Notes: generated by a model from the letters alone, not told the origin. Numbered from the stretch's first letter, positions 8,022 to 15,578 are shown. The stretch is DNA of 15,578 bases from an uncultured Veillonella sp. (GCA_915066865.1 CAJZEE010000053.1:1-15578); one strand, 5' to 3'. A program made the numbers and translations.

Positions 8022-9357
8022 TCAACAACAAAATATTCGATTGCTCGCTGTAAAAGCATTGAGTGAAATTAATCGCAATGGTGCTTATGCAAATATAAAG
8101 TTGCAAGAGTATTTACAGAAATATCATCTATCCGATTTAGATCGAAGATTCTTTACTGAACTTGTGTATGGGGTCATTCGTAGAAAAAATTACTTGGATG
8201 CTATTATTGTTCACTTTGCAAAGCGACCCTTAAAGAAACTATCTTCTATGGTTGTGGAAATCCTTAGACTTGGTATTTATCAAATTATCTATATGGATAA
8301 GGTTCCTAAAAGTGCGGCTGTTAACGAATCTGTTAAACTCGCCAAAAAGCTAACTAGAGGTTTATCTGGTTTTGTAAATGCTGTTTTGCGTTCGGTTTTA
8401 CGTGAAAGTGATAGCATTTCTATCGGTGAACTAGCTAAGTCCGAAGCTGAAGAAATTTCCTTTATCTACAATCAACCATTATGGCTTGTCAACTTATGGA
8501 TAAAAGAAATGGGAAAAGATAAGACCGTAGATCTTTGTTCTTGGTTTAATGAACAACCTCGTTTGACGGCTCGCATAAATACAGTGAAAGTATCTATTGA
8601 GGATTGTTTAAAAGAATTAGAAGATTTAGATTGGATTGTAGAACAGGATACATATATTCCTGAAGTAGTTTATATTGATGGACATCAAGGTCATTTAGAA
8701 AAAGCTAAACCTGTTTTAGAAGGTCATATTACTTTTATGGATAAAGCATCTATGTTAGTAGCCCATGTGGTAGATCCTCAACCAGGAGAGCTTATCTTAG
8801 ACTGTTGTGCTGCACCAGGTGGCAAGTCTATGCATATGGCAAGTCTTATGAATAATACAGGAGCTATTATGAGTTGTGATATTTACGACCATAAATTAGA
8901 ACTGATTAATCAAAATGCTGAGCGATTAGGTGTATCTATTATTTCTACTAAGCTTCAAGATGGTCGTTATCTTCCTGATAATTGGAAAGAACAATTTGAT
9001 CGCGTCTTAGTTGATGCTCCTTGTTCTGGTCTAGGTATATTACAAAAGAAATTAGACATGCGTTGGCGTAAAACAGAGTCTTTACTTATTGAGTTGCCGT
9101 CGTTACAACTTGAAATATTAGAAAAAGCTTCTGAAATGGTTAAGGTTAATGGATATTTAGTATATTCCACATGTACTATGAATAGTGGTGAAAATGAAGC
9201 TGTTCTAAATAAATTCTTGGCAATTCATAAGAACTTTATCATCGATCCTGTATCATATAAAGGGGCACCACAAGCTATAGATGGTATGATTACAACCTAT
9301 CCACCGCGAGATCATATGGATGGTTTCTTTATGGCTCGCATGAAACGCTTATCATAA
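8002..9357 (+). CDS. rsmB: 16S rRNA (cytosine-5) methyltransferase RsmB
   Basis: SAM-dependent methyltransferase expected to make m5C at position 967 (E. coli numbering) of 16S rRNA. The 451-residue protein has an N-terminal NusB-like RNA-binding helical domain (about 8-135) and a C-terminal Rossmann methyltransferase domain. The SAM-binding motif LDCCAAPGGKS, motif IV DAPCSG with Cys341, and motif VI YSTCT with Cys391 are all present; in this family the motif VI cysteine is the nucleophile and the motif IV cysteine assists product release. The ATG at 8002 has TAGGA at 7991-7995; the frame also opens at a TTG at 7987 that lacks a good ribosome-binding site. The start lies 20 nt inside the DUF116 gene. 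Intact. Confidence 0.95.
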   Translation: MIEVKTNQQQNIRLLAVKALSEINRNGAYANIKLQEYLQKYHLSDLDRRFFTELVYGVIRRKNYLDAIIVHFAKRPLKKLSSMVVEILRLGIYQIIYMDKVPKSAAVNESVKLAKKLTRGLSGFVNAVLRSVLRESDSISIGELAKSEAEEISFIYNQPLWLVNLWIKEMGKDKTVDLCSWFNEQPRLTARINTVKVSIEDCLKELEDLDWIVEQDTYIPEVVYIDGHQGHLEKAKPVLEGHITFMDKASMLVAHVVDPQPGELILDCCAAPGGKSMHMASLMNNTGAIMSCDIYDHKLELINQNAERLGVSIISTKLQDGRYLPDNWKEQFDRVLVDAPCSGLGILQKKLDMRWRKTESLLIELPSLQLEILEKASEMVKVNGYLVYSTCTMNSGENEAVLNKFLAIHKNFIIDPVSYKGAPQAIDGMITTYPPRDHMDGFFMARMKRLS

Positions 9358-9375
9358 TATAAGAAATGGAGCACC

Positions 9376-10422
9376 ATGATAGAATTATTGGGTAAGTCTT
9401 TAGAAGAATTACAATCTATCTTTAAGACCCATAATATACAAAAGTTTCGAGCGAAACAGTTAATTGACTATATCTATCATAGATATATTTTTGATTTTGA
9501 AGACATGACACAATTTCCGAAAGACTTGCGTCAATGGCTAGGTGATAATTGTGTTATTTCTTTACCTACATTAATTACAGAGTCTATTGCCCCTGATGGA
9601 AAGACTCGCAAAATACTTGTAGAGATGTCAGATCAAAGTCGTGTGGAAGCAGTTTTGATGGAGCAACACTATGGGTATTCTGTATGTGTTTCCTCTCAAG
9701 TGGGGTGTGCTATGGGATGTGTATTCTGTGCTTCTACACAAGGTGGCTTATACAGAGATTTAACAGTCGCTGAGATTATTGGACAAGTTGTCATATTTGG
9801 GGCTCTTACTAAAGAGGAAATACATTCTGTTGTCGTTATGGGCGCAGGGGAGCCGTTACAAAATTATGATAATGTATTACAAGCATTACAACTACTACAT
9901 GATCCTATGATTTGTAATATTAGTTATCGTAAGATGACGATTTCCACTTGTGGTTGGGTTCCTAATATTTATAAATTAGCTGATGAAGGTTTGCCAATAA
10001 CCTTAGCACTTTCATTACATGCTACAAATAATGAAGTTCGTCGTAGTATTATGCCCGTTGGGGCACGTTATGAATTGACGGAAGTCTTAGATGCGGTAAA
10101 ATACTATTATAATACGACACAGCGTCGTGTTACCTTTGAGTATATTCTTATAGATTCTGTAAATGCATCTATGGATGAGGCTCATGCTTTGGGGAAAATC
10201 TGTAAAGATTTCCCAAATTGTCATGTTAACTTGATCCCAGTTAATGGCAATGAACATATTGAATTATATAAACCATCTATTACGAATATGAATACATTTA
10301 AAGACATCGTCAGTTCCTATGGTGTATCAGTAACGGTACGAAAGGAAATGGGCGATGCAATCCAAGCCGCATGTGGGCAGTTAAAGGCTGCTCATGGTCG
10401 GAAAAAGGAGAATCATGAATAA
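9376..10422 (+). CDS. rlmN: Dual-specificity RNA methyltransferase RlmN (radical SAM)
   Basis: Radical SAM enzyme that installs m2A at A2503 of 23S rRNA and, in characterised members, at A37 of some tRNAs. The protein is 348 residues. The [4Fe-4S] cluster ligands are Cys111, Cys115 and Cys118 in CAMGCVFCAS. The two catalytic cysteines of the methyl-transfer mechanism appear to be Cys104 (CVSSQVGC) and Cys333 (AACGQL). The SAM-binding GAGEPL and the SLHA strand are also visible. The ATG at 9376 has GGAG at 9368-9371. It follows rsmB by 18 nt and overlaps the phosphatase gene by 8 nt. I see nothing that would make it Cfr rather than RlmN, and the genomic position is that of rlmN. Confidence 0.96.
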   Translation: MIELLGKSLEELQSIFKTHNIQKFRAKQLIDYIYHRYIFDFEDMTQFPKDLRQWLGDNCVISLPTLITESIAPDGKTRKILVEMSDQSRVEAVLMEQHYGYSVCVSSQVGCAMGCVFCASTQGGLYRDLTVAEIIGQVVIFGALTKEEIHSVVVMGAGEPLQNYDNVLQALQLLHDPMICNISYRKMTISTCGWVPNIYKLADEGLPITLALSLHATNNEVRRSIMPVGARYELTEVLDAVKYYYNTTQRRVTFEYILIDSVNASMDEAHALGKICKDFPNCHVNLIPVNGNEHIELYKPSITNMNTFKDIVSSYGVSVTVRKEMGDAIQAACGQLKAAHGRKKENHE

Positions 10423-11116
10423 TTTTGTTGGTTTAAGTAAAATTGGGCTTGTGCGCCAGCGTAACGAGGACCGTTTCTTCATTGATGGCCATATTTGTGC
10501 TGTTACTGATGGCATGGGTGGTTATAGCGGTGGTGAAATTGCAAGTACCTATGCTGTAGATGAAATAAAAGAATATTTGTCCTCCCTTGAAACGATAGGT
10601 CAACAAGACTTATGTGATGCTATTATTCACGCTAATCAACGTATTGTAAATCGCGTTGCTTGTGAAGAACGTCTTGCTGGTATGGGTACTACCGCTGTAG
10701 TTACAGCTATAAATGGTAATCAACTTTACTGGGCAAGTGTTGGTGATAGTCGTTTGTATGTATATAGAGATGGTCATTTACGACAAATTACTACGGATCA
10801 TTCTATGGTACAAGAATTATTAACAGCTGGAGAGATTACAAAGGATGAAATGCTAAATCACCCTCAACGGAATTTATTAACTCGCGCAGTTGGTGTTGAT
10901 GAAATCTTAGAGGTTGATAGTGGCGTAGAATCTATTCTTCCCGGTGATCGTATTTTACTTTGCACTGATGGATTAAGTGGCTATGTATCCGATGATGTAA
11001 TTGCCTCTGCATTACAATCAACGGATGATGATATGTTGGTTATTGAATCATTGATGGAAGCTGTATATGAAGTCGGAGCAGGAGATAATGTGACCATTGT
11101 GGTGGGAACAATCTAA
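10415..11116 (+). CDS. prpC: PP2C-type serine/threonine phosphatase (PrpC/Stp-like)
   Basis: Metal-dependent protein phosphatase that removes phosphate from targets of the partner PASTA kinase, and usually from the kinase itself. The 233-residue protein is essentially a bare PP2C domain: GLVRQRNEDRF (Glu18, Asp19), TDGMGG with metal ligand Asp32, GMGTTAV, WASVGDSRLYVYRDG, LLCTDGLSGYV with Asp185, and GAGDNVTIVV with Asp224, so the metal-binding aspartates are all present. No membrane segment, hence cytosolic. The ATG at 10415 follows AAAGGAG at 10404-10410; an in-frame ATG at 10394 is poorly placed. The start lies 8 nt inside rlmN, and the kinase gene follows after 18 nt, the standard phosphatase-kinase pair. 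Confidence 0.95.
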   Translation: MNNFVGLSKIGLVRQRNEDRFFIDGHICAVTDGMGGYSGGEIASTYAVDEIKEYLSSLETIGQQDLCDAIIHANQRIVNRVACEERLAGMGTTAVVTAINGNQLYWASVGDSRLYVYRDGHLRQITTDHSMVQELLTAGEITKDEMLNHPQRNLLTRAVGVDEILEVDSGVESILPGDRILLCTDGLSGYVSDDVIASALQSTDDDMLVIESLMEAVYEVGAGDNVTIVVGTI

Positions 11117-11134
11117 TCTAGAAATGGAGAAATA

Positions 11135-13069
11135 ATGAGTACTATGAACATAAAAGGCATACTTCTAGATAACCGCTACCGAATTGTTGATAAAATTGGC
11201 GTTGGTGGAATGGCTGATGTATACCTTGGAGAAGATACCTTACTAGGTAGACAAGTAGCAATAAAAGTATTGCATGCTAATTTTGCAAATGATGACGAAT
11301 TTGTGACTCGATTTAAACGAGAAGCACAAGCGGCAGGTAAATTAAATCATCCAAATATTGTAAATATGTATGATGTAGGTTTTGATCAAAATCTACATTA
11401 CATTGTCATGGAATATGTAGATGGTGAAACCTTAAAAAAATATATAACTCGTCATGGAAGACTGTCCATAGATGAGGCTGTTAAATTTACTATCGCCATA
11501 GCTGAAGGCTTAGAACACGCGCATACAATGGGCATTGTTCATTGTGATATAAAGCCACATAATGTTATTATTACCAATACGGGGCGCGTTAAAGTAACTG
11601 ACTTTGGTATTGCTCGTGCAATAAATGCAACTAACACAGTTATGTATACGAATTCGATTTTGGGTTCAGCACACTATTTATCACCAGAGCAAGCTAGTGG
11701 TAAACCGGTAGACGGCAATACAGATATCTATTCTCTGGGTGTCGTATTGTATGAAATGCTTACAGGTCGTGTACCATTTGAAGGGGAAACGCCAATTGCG
11801 GTAGCATTAAAACATGTTCGTGAGAAGGTAGAACCTCCAACACGATATAATCCATCAATTCCTCCGCTTTTAGAAGCTGTTGTTATGAAAGCATTATCTA
11901 AAAATCCTGCTGATCGATTTGATTCTATCTCTGATATGATCAGTGATTTGCGATTATCTCAAGGTTTTACGATGGGCAAAACACAACGTCATGAACCATA
12001 TGACTTTGCTACACAAATGATTCCTGCTGTTGATCCTGAAGCACTTGAAGATCTTAGTACGATTCAAGAAGAACGAAAAGAAGAGGGTAAAAAGAAGAGT
12101 ATGTTAAGTAAAATTGCATCGATTCCACAAAAATACATCGTTCTAGGTGCTGCTGTCATTTTCTTAGTAGCATTTTTAGGTGCTTTCTTAAGCTACGGTA
12201 ATTTCTGGAGTAATACAACAGTAGATGTACCTAATGTGGTAGGCAAACAAGTTTCTGTAGCAAAAAATATCTTAGAAGATAAACATTTGCGTGTGTCTAC
12301 AAGTGAAGTCACAAATCCAGATGTGCCAGCTGGTCAAGTTATTTCTCAAACTCCTGGAGCTGGAGAGAAGGTTAAAGAGCAACGAACAATCCATCTTGTG
12401 GTTTCTAAAGGTGTAGGCGATATTACGGTGCCAGATTTAACTGATTTAACTGTGGATCAAGCCCGTCAACGACTTAAAGATTTAGGTTTAGTTGTGGGGA
12501 AAATAACACAGCAATCTGTAGATGGTAAAAAAGATGGTGTAATCATTGCTCAGAGTCCTTCCGGAGATTCTAAAGTGTCTAAAGGGACAACAATTGATCT
12601 CGTTGTAAATAAAGCGAAGGCTAAGAAAGTCAAAGTACCTAATCTTGTTGGTATGACATTAAAAGATGCTCGTGATACATTGAGTAATATTCAACTAGGT
12701 GTAAACCAAGTATCTGGATCTGTGGAAGAAAAATCTGTGGTTATAGAGCAAAGCATTAAAGCTGGCGATGAAATTGACGAAGGCTCCACATTAAATCTTA
12801 CGACTGAGTTCAAAGATGATAAAAAGAAATCTGATAAAAAAGATGGAAACAGTGGTAATAAAACAACTGGTACTATAGATGTTACTGTACCAGCTGGTTC
12901 TAAAAATCAAGAACTTAAAATTGTCGTAAAAGATGATGAAGGTTCCGCAGTAATTTATGATGATACCAATAAACCTGGAGATCGTATTGTTCGAAAAGTG
13001 TCCGGTGTAGGTAATGTACGTATTGAGGTATACCTCAATGGTGCATTAGTGCAAGAAACTGCATTATAA
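11135..13069 (+). CDS. prkC: PASTA-domain Ser/Thr protein kinase (PrkC/Stk-like)
   Basis: Single-pass membrane kinase (644 residues) that senses muropeptide or cell-wall state through its outer part and phosphorylates cytosolic targets. The kinase domain is ~14-275: glycine loop GVGGMADVY at 22-30, ATP-anchoring Lys44, Glu63, catalytic loop HCDIKPHN at 136-143 with Asp138, and DFG at 156-158. The residue before the catalytic Asp is Cys137, not the Arg of RD kinases. A juxtamembrane linker with a charged KEEGKKK stretch leads to one membrane segment (~334-357). Three PASTA repeats follow (about 362-427, 428-496, 497-562), then a Lys/Asp/Gly-rich linker and a ~65-residue C-terminal beta-rich domain, perhaps the Ig-like module seen in other PrkC proteins. 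The ATG at 11135 has GGAG at 11126-11129. rsgA follows after 8 nt. Confidence 0.95.
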   Translation: MSTMNIKGILLDNRYRIVDKIGVGGMADVYLGEDTLLGRQVAIKVLHANFANDDEFVTRFKREAQAAGKLNHPNIVNMYDVGFDQNLHYIVMEYVDGETLKKYITRHGRLSIDEAVKFTIAIAEGLEHAHTMGIVHCDIKPHNVIITNTGRVKVTDFGIARAINATNTVMYTNSILGSAHYLSPEQASGKPVDGNTDIYSLGVVLYEMLTGRVPFEGETPIAVALKHVREKVEPPTRYNPSIPPLLEAVVMKALSKNPADRFDSISDMISDLRLSQGFTMGKTQRHEPYDFATQMIPAVDPEALEDLSTIQEERKEEGKKKSMLSKIASIPQKYIVLGAAVIFLVAFLGAFLSYGNFWSNTTVDVPNVVGKQVSVAKNILEDKHLRVSTSEVTNPDVPAGQVISQTPGAGEKVKEQRTIHLVVSKGVGDITVPDLTDLTVDQARQRLKDLGLVVGKITQQSVDGKKDGVIIAQSPSGDSKVSKGTTIDLVVNKAKAKKVKVPNLVGMTLKDARDTLSNIQLGVNQVSGSVEEKSVVIEQSIKAGDEIDEGSTLNLTTEFKDDKKKSDKKDGNSGNKTTGTIDVTVPAGSKNQELKIVVKDDEGSAVIYDDTNKPGDRIVRKVSGVGNVRIEVYLNGALVQETAL

Positions 13070-13077
13070 GAGGTACT

Positions 13078-13941
13078 ATGATTACAGGCATTGTTGTCAA
13101 AAATATGAATGGGTACTTTTATGTACAAGATGATACGGGCACCATTCATGAATGTAAGGTTCGTGGCAGACTTAAGAAAGGTCGTTATAGTTTACTTGTG
13201 GGTGACCGCGTTACGATTTCGGAGGATGGGTTCGTTGAATCCATCCATGGACGTCATAATTCGATGGTACGTCCAGCAGTAGCTAATATTGACCAAGTTG
13301 TATTAGTTGTGGCTGCCCATGAACCAGATATTAATGAGCTATTACTCAATAAAATGCTCGTTATGATTGAACATGCGGATATACCTATCGTGCTATGTAT
13401 CAATAAATGTGACCTGATGGATTCAGAGACGGAAACTATGGTTGATCTTTATAAATCAATTGGTTATAAGGTTTTGATGACATCCACATATAATATGACA
13501 GGCATCGATGATTTACGTCATGTGCTTCAACATAAGGTAACAGCTTTTGCAGGTCCATCTGGTGTTGGTAAGAGTAGTCTTTTAAATGCAGTAGACCCAA
13601 AATTCGCCTTCCAGACTGGGGAGGTAAGTGATAAGATTAAACGTGGCAAACACACCACTCGTCACGCTTCTTTATATAGTTTAGATGCAGATTCTTTTAT
13701 CATGGATACACCTGGATTTAGTGCTATTGAATTTAATGATGTTTCCCTTGAAAGATTGCCTACATTATTCCCAGAATTTGGTGAATATGTTGATACTTGT
13801 AAATTTAGTCCTTGCTATCATGAACATGAACCCATTTGTGGGATTAAAGCTGCTCTAGAAGCTGGTCATATTCATCAAGGACGATATGATGCTTATATGT
13901 CTATACGTAATGATATAGAAAGTCAACGAAAGAGGTTTTAA
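13078..13941 (+). CDS. rsgA: Small ribosomal subunit biogenesis GTPase RsgA (YloQ/CpgA)
   Basis: Circularly permuted GTPase that binds the 30S subunit and helps its late maturation. The 287-residue protein has an N-terminal OB-fold (about 1-65). The GTPase motifs come in permuted order: G4 NKCD at 109-112, then G1/P-loop GPSGVGKS at 159-166, then G3 DTPG at 210-213. A C-terminal zinc-binding segment has Cys241, Cys246, His248 and Cys254. All key residues are present. The ATG at 13078 is preceded closely by AGAGGT after the kinase stop. In Bacillus the homologue is a PrkC substrate, and its place beside prkC fits, though that is inference for this organism. It ends one base before rpe begins. 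Confidence 0.96.
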   Translation: MITGIVVKNMNGYFYVQDDTGTIHECKVRGRLKKGRYSLLVGDRVTISEDGFVESIHGRHNSMVRPAVANIDQVVLVVAAHEPDINELLLNKMLVMIEHADIPIVLCINKCDLMDSETETMVDLYKSIGYKVLMTSTYNMTGIDDLRHVLQHKVTAFAGPSGVGKSSLLNAVDPKFAFQTGEVSDKIKRGKHTTRHASLYSLDADSFIMDTPGFSAIEFNDVSLERLPTLFPEFGEYVDTCKFSPCYHEHEPICGIKAALEAGHIHQGRYDAYMSIRNDIESQRKRF

Positions 13942-13942
13942 T

Positions 13943-14593
13943 ATGATAAAAATTGCACCATCTATGCTTTCCGCAAATTTTGCGGTGTTAAGCGAGGAAT
14001 TAAAATCTATTGAAGCAGCGGGGGCTGATTTATTACATATCGACATCATGGATGGACACTTTGTTCCTAATCTAACCTTTGGTGCTCCCATTGTGAAAGC
14101 CATTCGTCCATATACAAAATTACCATTTGATGTGCATTTGATGGTTACTAATCCTGGTGATTATGTAGAAGAATTTGCAAAAATTGGTGTAGAATATTTT
14201 ACTTTTCATCAAGAAACTGTACCTCATATGCATCGTTTGATTCAACATATCAAGCAGTGTGGGATGAAGGCTGGTGTAGCATTGAATCCTAGTACACCTG
14301 TATCTCTACTAGAAGATGTAGCTGCAGATTTAGATATGATTTTAATTATGTCTGTGAATCCAGGATTTGGAGGACAATCTTTTATTAAAAATGCCATAAA
14401 AAAAGTTAAACAAGCTAAGATATTGTTAGAAGAAGTAGACAATTCAACGGCAGTCATTGAGGTGGACGGTGGTATTAACGATATTACTTGTGTACCGATT
14501 AAAAGAGCGGGGGCTACAGTTTTAGTTGCTGGTTCTGCAGTATTTGGTGCTGAAGATCGTGCAAGTATGATTGAATTCATTCGCAATAATTAA
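13943..14593 (+). CDS. rpe: Ribulose-phosphate 3-epimerase
   Basis: Interconverts ribulose 5-phosphate and xylulose 5-phosphate in the pentose phosphate pathway; cytosolic TIM barrel. The 216-residue length is typical. It starts KIAPSMLSANF. Metal and active-site residues are visible: His32 and Asp34 in HIDIMDGHFVPN, His65 in FDVHLMV, and Asp175 in EVDGG. The phosphate-binding loops NPGFGGQSF and GSAVFG are also present. The ATG at 13943 follows the rsgA stop by one base, with AAGAGG at 13929-13934 as ribosome-binding site. It is the last gene of the operon: the next element downstream is the terminator at 14674-14710. In Bacillus subtilis a thiamine pyrophosphokinase gene follows rpe; none is seen here. 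Confidence 0.97.
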   Translation: MIKIAPSMLSANFAVLSEELKSIEAAGADLLHIDIMDGHFVPNLTFGAPIVKAIRPYTKLPFDVHLMVTNPGDYVEEFAKIGVEYFTFHQETVPHMHRLIQHIKQCGMKAGVALNPSTPVSLLEDVAADLDMILIMSVNPGFGGQSFIKNAIKKVKQAKILLEEVDNSTAVIEVDGGINDITCVPIKRAGATVLVAGSAVFGAEDRASMIEFIRNN

Positions 14594-14619
14594 ATAAATA
14601 GTTTCATAATATTCTATAA

Positions 14620-14631
14620 TTCAAATTTGAA
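14620..14631. repeat. 12-bp perfect palindrome in the rpe-terminator gap
   Basis: TTCAAATTTGAA reads the same on both strands and lies directly after, and sharing one T with, a TATAAT hexamer at 14615-14620. It could be a small operator or simply a chance A/T-rich palindrome. No good -35 element is placed to make the TATAAT a convincing promoter. Confidence 0.3.
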
Positions 14632-14673
14632 CATAAGATCGTACATCAATAAGAAAGAGAATGTATTTAAAAT

Positions 14674-14710
14674 AAGGAGTGAGGAATACTTAAAGAATTC
14701 CTCACTCCTT
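14674..14710 (+). terminator. Terminator closing the priA-rpe operon
   Basis: A perfect 14-bp stem (14674-14687 with 14697-14710) has a 9-nt loop. It ends in CTT and is followed by GCTTGCTTTT, a broken T-tract. It is about 80 nt after the rpe stop and immediately before the rpsB promoter. The T-run is imperfect, so some read-through is possible. Confidence 0.82.
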
Positions 14711-14712
14711 GC

Positions 14713-14741
14713 TTGCTTTTGCCATGATTTTTTGTTAGAAT
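14713..14741 (+). promoter_or_regulatory. Probable promoter of rpsB
   Basis: TTGCTT (14713-14718) and TAGAAT (14736-14741, five of six matches to the -10 consensus) are spaced by 17 nt, the same -35 hexamer and spacer as the metK promoter. An alternative pair in the same place is TTGCCA (14719-14724) with TATTAG (14742-14747), also spaced by 17 nt. Either would start transcription around 14748-14754 and give a leader of roughly 95-100 nt. The -35 abuts the preceding terminator. Confidence 0.65.
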
Positions 14742-14749
14742 TATTAGGT

Positions 14750-14846
14750 ATGAAAAATATGCACGTCAGTGGACTTCGGTACTGTGCCTAATTTTGGGTG
14801 ACCCGAAGGATGAAGCGGCGGAGGTTAATTAACAGGAGGTGCCACA
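14750..14846 (+). promoter_or_regulatory. Structured 5' leader of rpsB, candidate autoregulatory RNA
   Basis: The leader is richer in G and C than other non-coding DNA here and folds by eye. Hairpin 1 (14761-14787) pairs GCA with TGC, CAGT with ACTG and AC with GT around a TTCG tetraloop. Hairpin 2 (14794-14810) pairs TTTTGGG (14793-14799 region) with CCCGAAG around a TGA loop. CTTCGG (14774-14779) can alternatively pair with CCGAAG (14803-14808), which would break both. Two Shine-Dalgarno-like blocks follow: CGGAGG at 14819-14824 and AGGAGG at 14834-14839, the second spaced 7 nt from the rpsB ATG, with the palindrome GTTAATTAAC between them. Ribosomal protein genes often carry leaders bound by their product. 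That S2 binds this one is inference; I do not recognise a named RNA family. Confidence 0.5.
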
Positions 14847-15578
14847 ATGGCAGTAGTATCAATGAAACAATTATTAGAGGCTGGTGTACACTTTGGTCAC
14901 CAAACTCGTCGCTGGAACCCTAAGATGGCTAAGTACATCTTCACTGAGCGTAACGGAATCCACGTTATCGACTTGCAACAAACTGTAAAATACGCTGACC
15001 AAGCATACGACTTTATGCGTGACGCAGCAGCTAACGATGCAGTTGTATTGTTTGTTGGTACTAAGAAACAAGCTGCTGACGCTGTTGCTGAAGAAGCTGT
15101 ACGTTCAGGTCAATACTACATCAACCACCGTTGGTTGGGTGGAACTCTTACTAACTGGGGAACTATCCAAAAACGTATTGCTCGTTTGAAAGAAATCAAA
15201 CGTATGGAAGAAGAAGGAATCTTCGACGTTCTTCCTAAGAAAGAAGTTGCACTTCTTAACAAACAACGTGCACGTCTTGAAAAATTCTTGGGTGGTATCG
15301 AAGACATGCCTCGTATCCCAGATGTAATGTATGTAGTTGACCCACATAAAGAACAAATCGCTGTTAAAGAAGCTAAAAAATTGGGTATCCCAGTTGTAGC
15401 GATGGTTGACACAAACACTGATCCAGACGATATCGATGTAATCATCCCAGCTAACGATGACGCTATCCGCGCGGTTAAATTGATCACAGCTAAATTGGCT
15501 GACGCTATCATCGAAGGACGCCAAGGTGAAGATGCAGCAGCAGTTGAAGCAGAATTTGCAGCTTCAGAAGCTCAAGCA
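14847..15578 (+). CDS. rpsB: 30S ribosomal protein S2, 3' partial
   Basis: Structural protein of the small ribosomal subunit, assembled late near the head-body junction. 244 codons are present and the frame is still open at the right edge, so the stop lies outside. Family motifs are clear: MKQLLEAGVHFGHQTRRWNPKM at the start (residues 6-27), HVIDLQQT, LFVGTKKQA, the HRWLGGTLTNW block, a coiled segment rich in Lys and Glu, and IPVVAMVDTNTDPD. The last ~20 residues form an Ala/Glu-rich tail, so little is missing. The ATG at 14847 has AGGAGG at 14834-14839. Codon use differs from its neighbours: AAC, GAC, ATC and CGT are favoured over the AT-rich synonyms, as expected for a highly expressed gene. 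It begins a new transcription unit; tsf would be the usual next gene. Confidence 0.98.
   Translation, partial: MAVVSMKQLLEAGVHFGHQTRRWNPKMAKYIFTERNGIHVIDLQQTVKYADQAYDFMRDAAANDAVVLFVGTKKQAADAVAEEAVRSGQYYINHRWLGGTLTNWGTIQKRIARLKEIKRMEEEGIFDVLPKKEVALLNKQRARLEKFLGGIEDMPRIPDVMYVVDPHKEQIAVKEAKKLGIPVVAMVDTNTDPDDIDVIIPANDDAIRAVKLITAKLADAIIEGRQGEDAAAVEAEFAASEAQA

Noticed and set aside
12220..12825. PASTA repeats as possible recent duplication
   Set aside because: The three repeats are clearly diverged from each other at protein and DNA level, so they are an old domain array normal for the family.
15105..15524. Long minus-strand open frames opposite rpsB (also 15116-15511)
   Set aside because: They are antisense to a clearly conserved S2 gene, and their sequence is low-complexity mirror coding of S2 codons with no family resemblance. 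Strong codon bias in rpsB removes minus-strand stops.
1..15578. Mobile elements, CRISPR arrays, prophage or defence genes
   Set aside because: I found no tandem spaced repeats, transposase or integrase motifs, or terminal inverted repeats. Every gene is a recognised housekeeping or core-family gene in one orientation.

Overview
The window looks like a core chromosomal segment of an AT-rich Firmicute. My best guess is a Negativicute close to Veillonella, judged from codon style, protein flavour and gene order; nothing in the window proves the genus. Every gene reads on the + strand, coding density is very high, and I see no tRNA, rRNA, CRISPR, transposase, integrase or prophage gene.

Layout: (1) positions 1-401 are the 3' end of coaBC (coenzyme A synthesis). 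(2) A SulP-family anion transporter with a C-terminal STAS domain follows. (3) A sigma-A-like promoter and a SAM-I (S-box) riboswitch with a built-in terminator control metK (SAM synthetase), which ends in a strong hairpin. (4) A tightly packed block runs priA, def, fmt, a DUF116 membrane protein, rsmB, rlmN, a PP2C phosphatase, a PASTA Ser/Thr kinase, rsgA and rpe. Its genes overlap or are separated by at most 18 nt, so it is probably one operon with translational coupling. (5) A gene-free stretch (14594-14846) holds the operon terminator, a new promoter and a structured leader. (6) rpsB (ribosomal protein S2) starts at 14847 and runs off the right edge.

The genes fit together. PriA restarts replication; Def and Fmt handle the N-terminal formyl-Met; RsmB and RlmN methylate rRNA; RsgA matures the 30S subunit; the phosphatase/kinase pair is the PrpC/PrkC cell-envelope signalling couple; Rpe serves the pentose phosphate pathway. 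The order coaBC-priA-def-fmt-rsmB-rlmN-prpC-prkC-rsgA-rpe is the one known from Bacillus subtilis. The differences here are sulP and riboswitch-metK between coaBC and priA, a DUF116 gene between fmt and rsmB, and a direct step from rpe to rpsB.

I found no previously undescribed defence, mobile or biosynthetic system. The items most worth a second look are the rpsB leader RNA, the uncharacterised DUF116 protein locked by overlaps into a translation operon, the HCD (non-RD) catalytic loop of the PASTA kinase, and the compact SAM-riboswitch switch.
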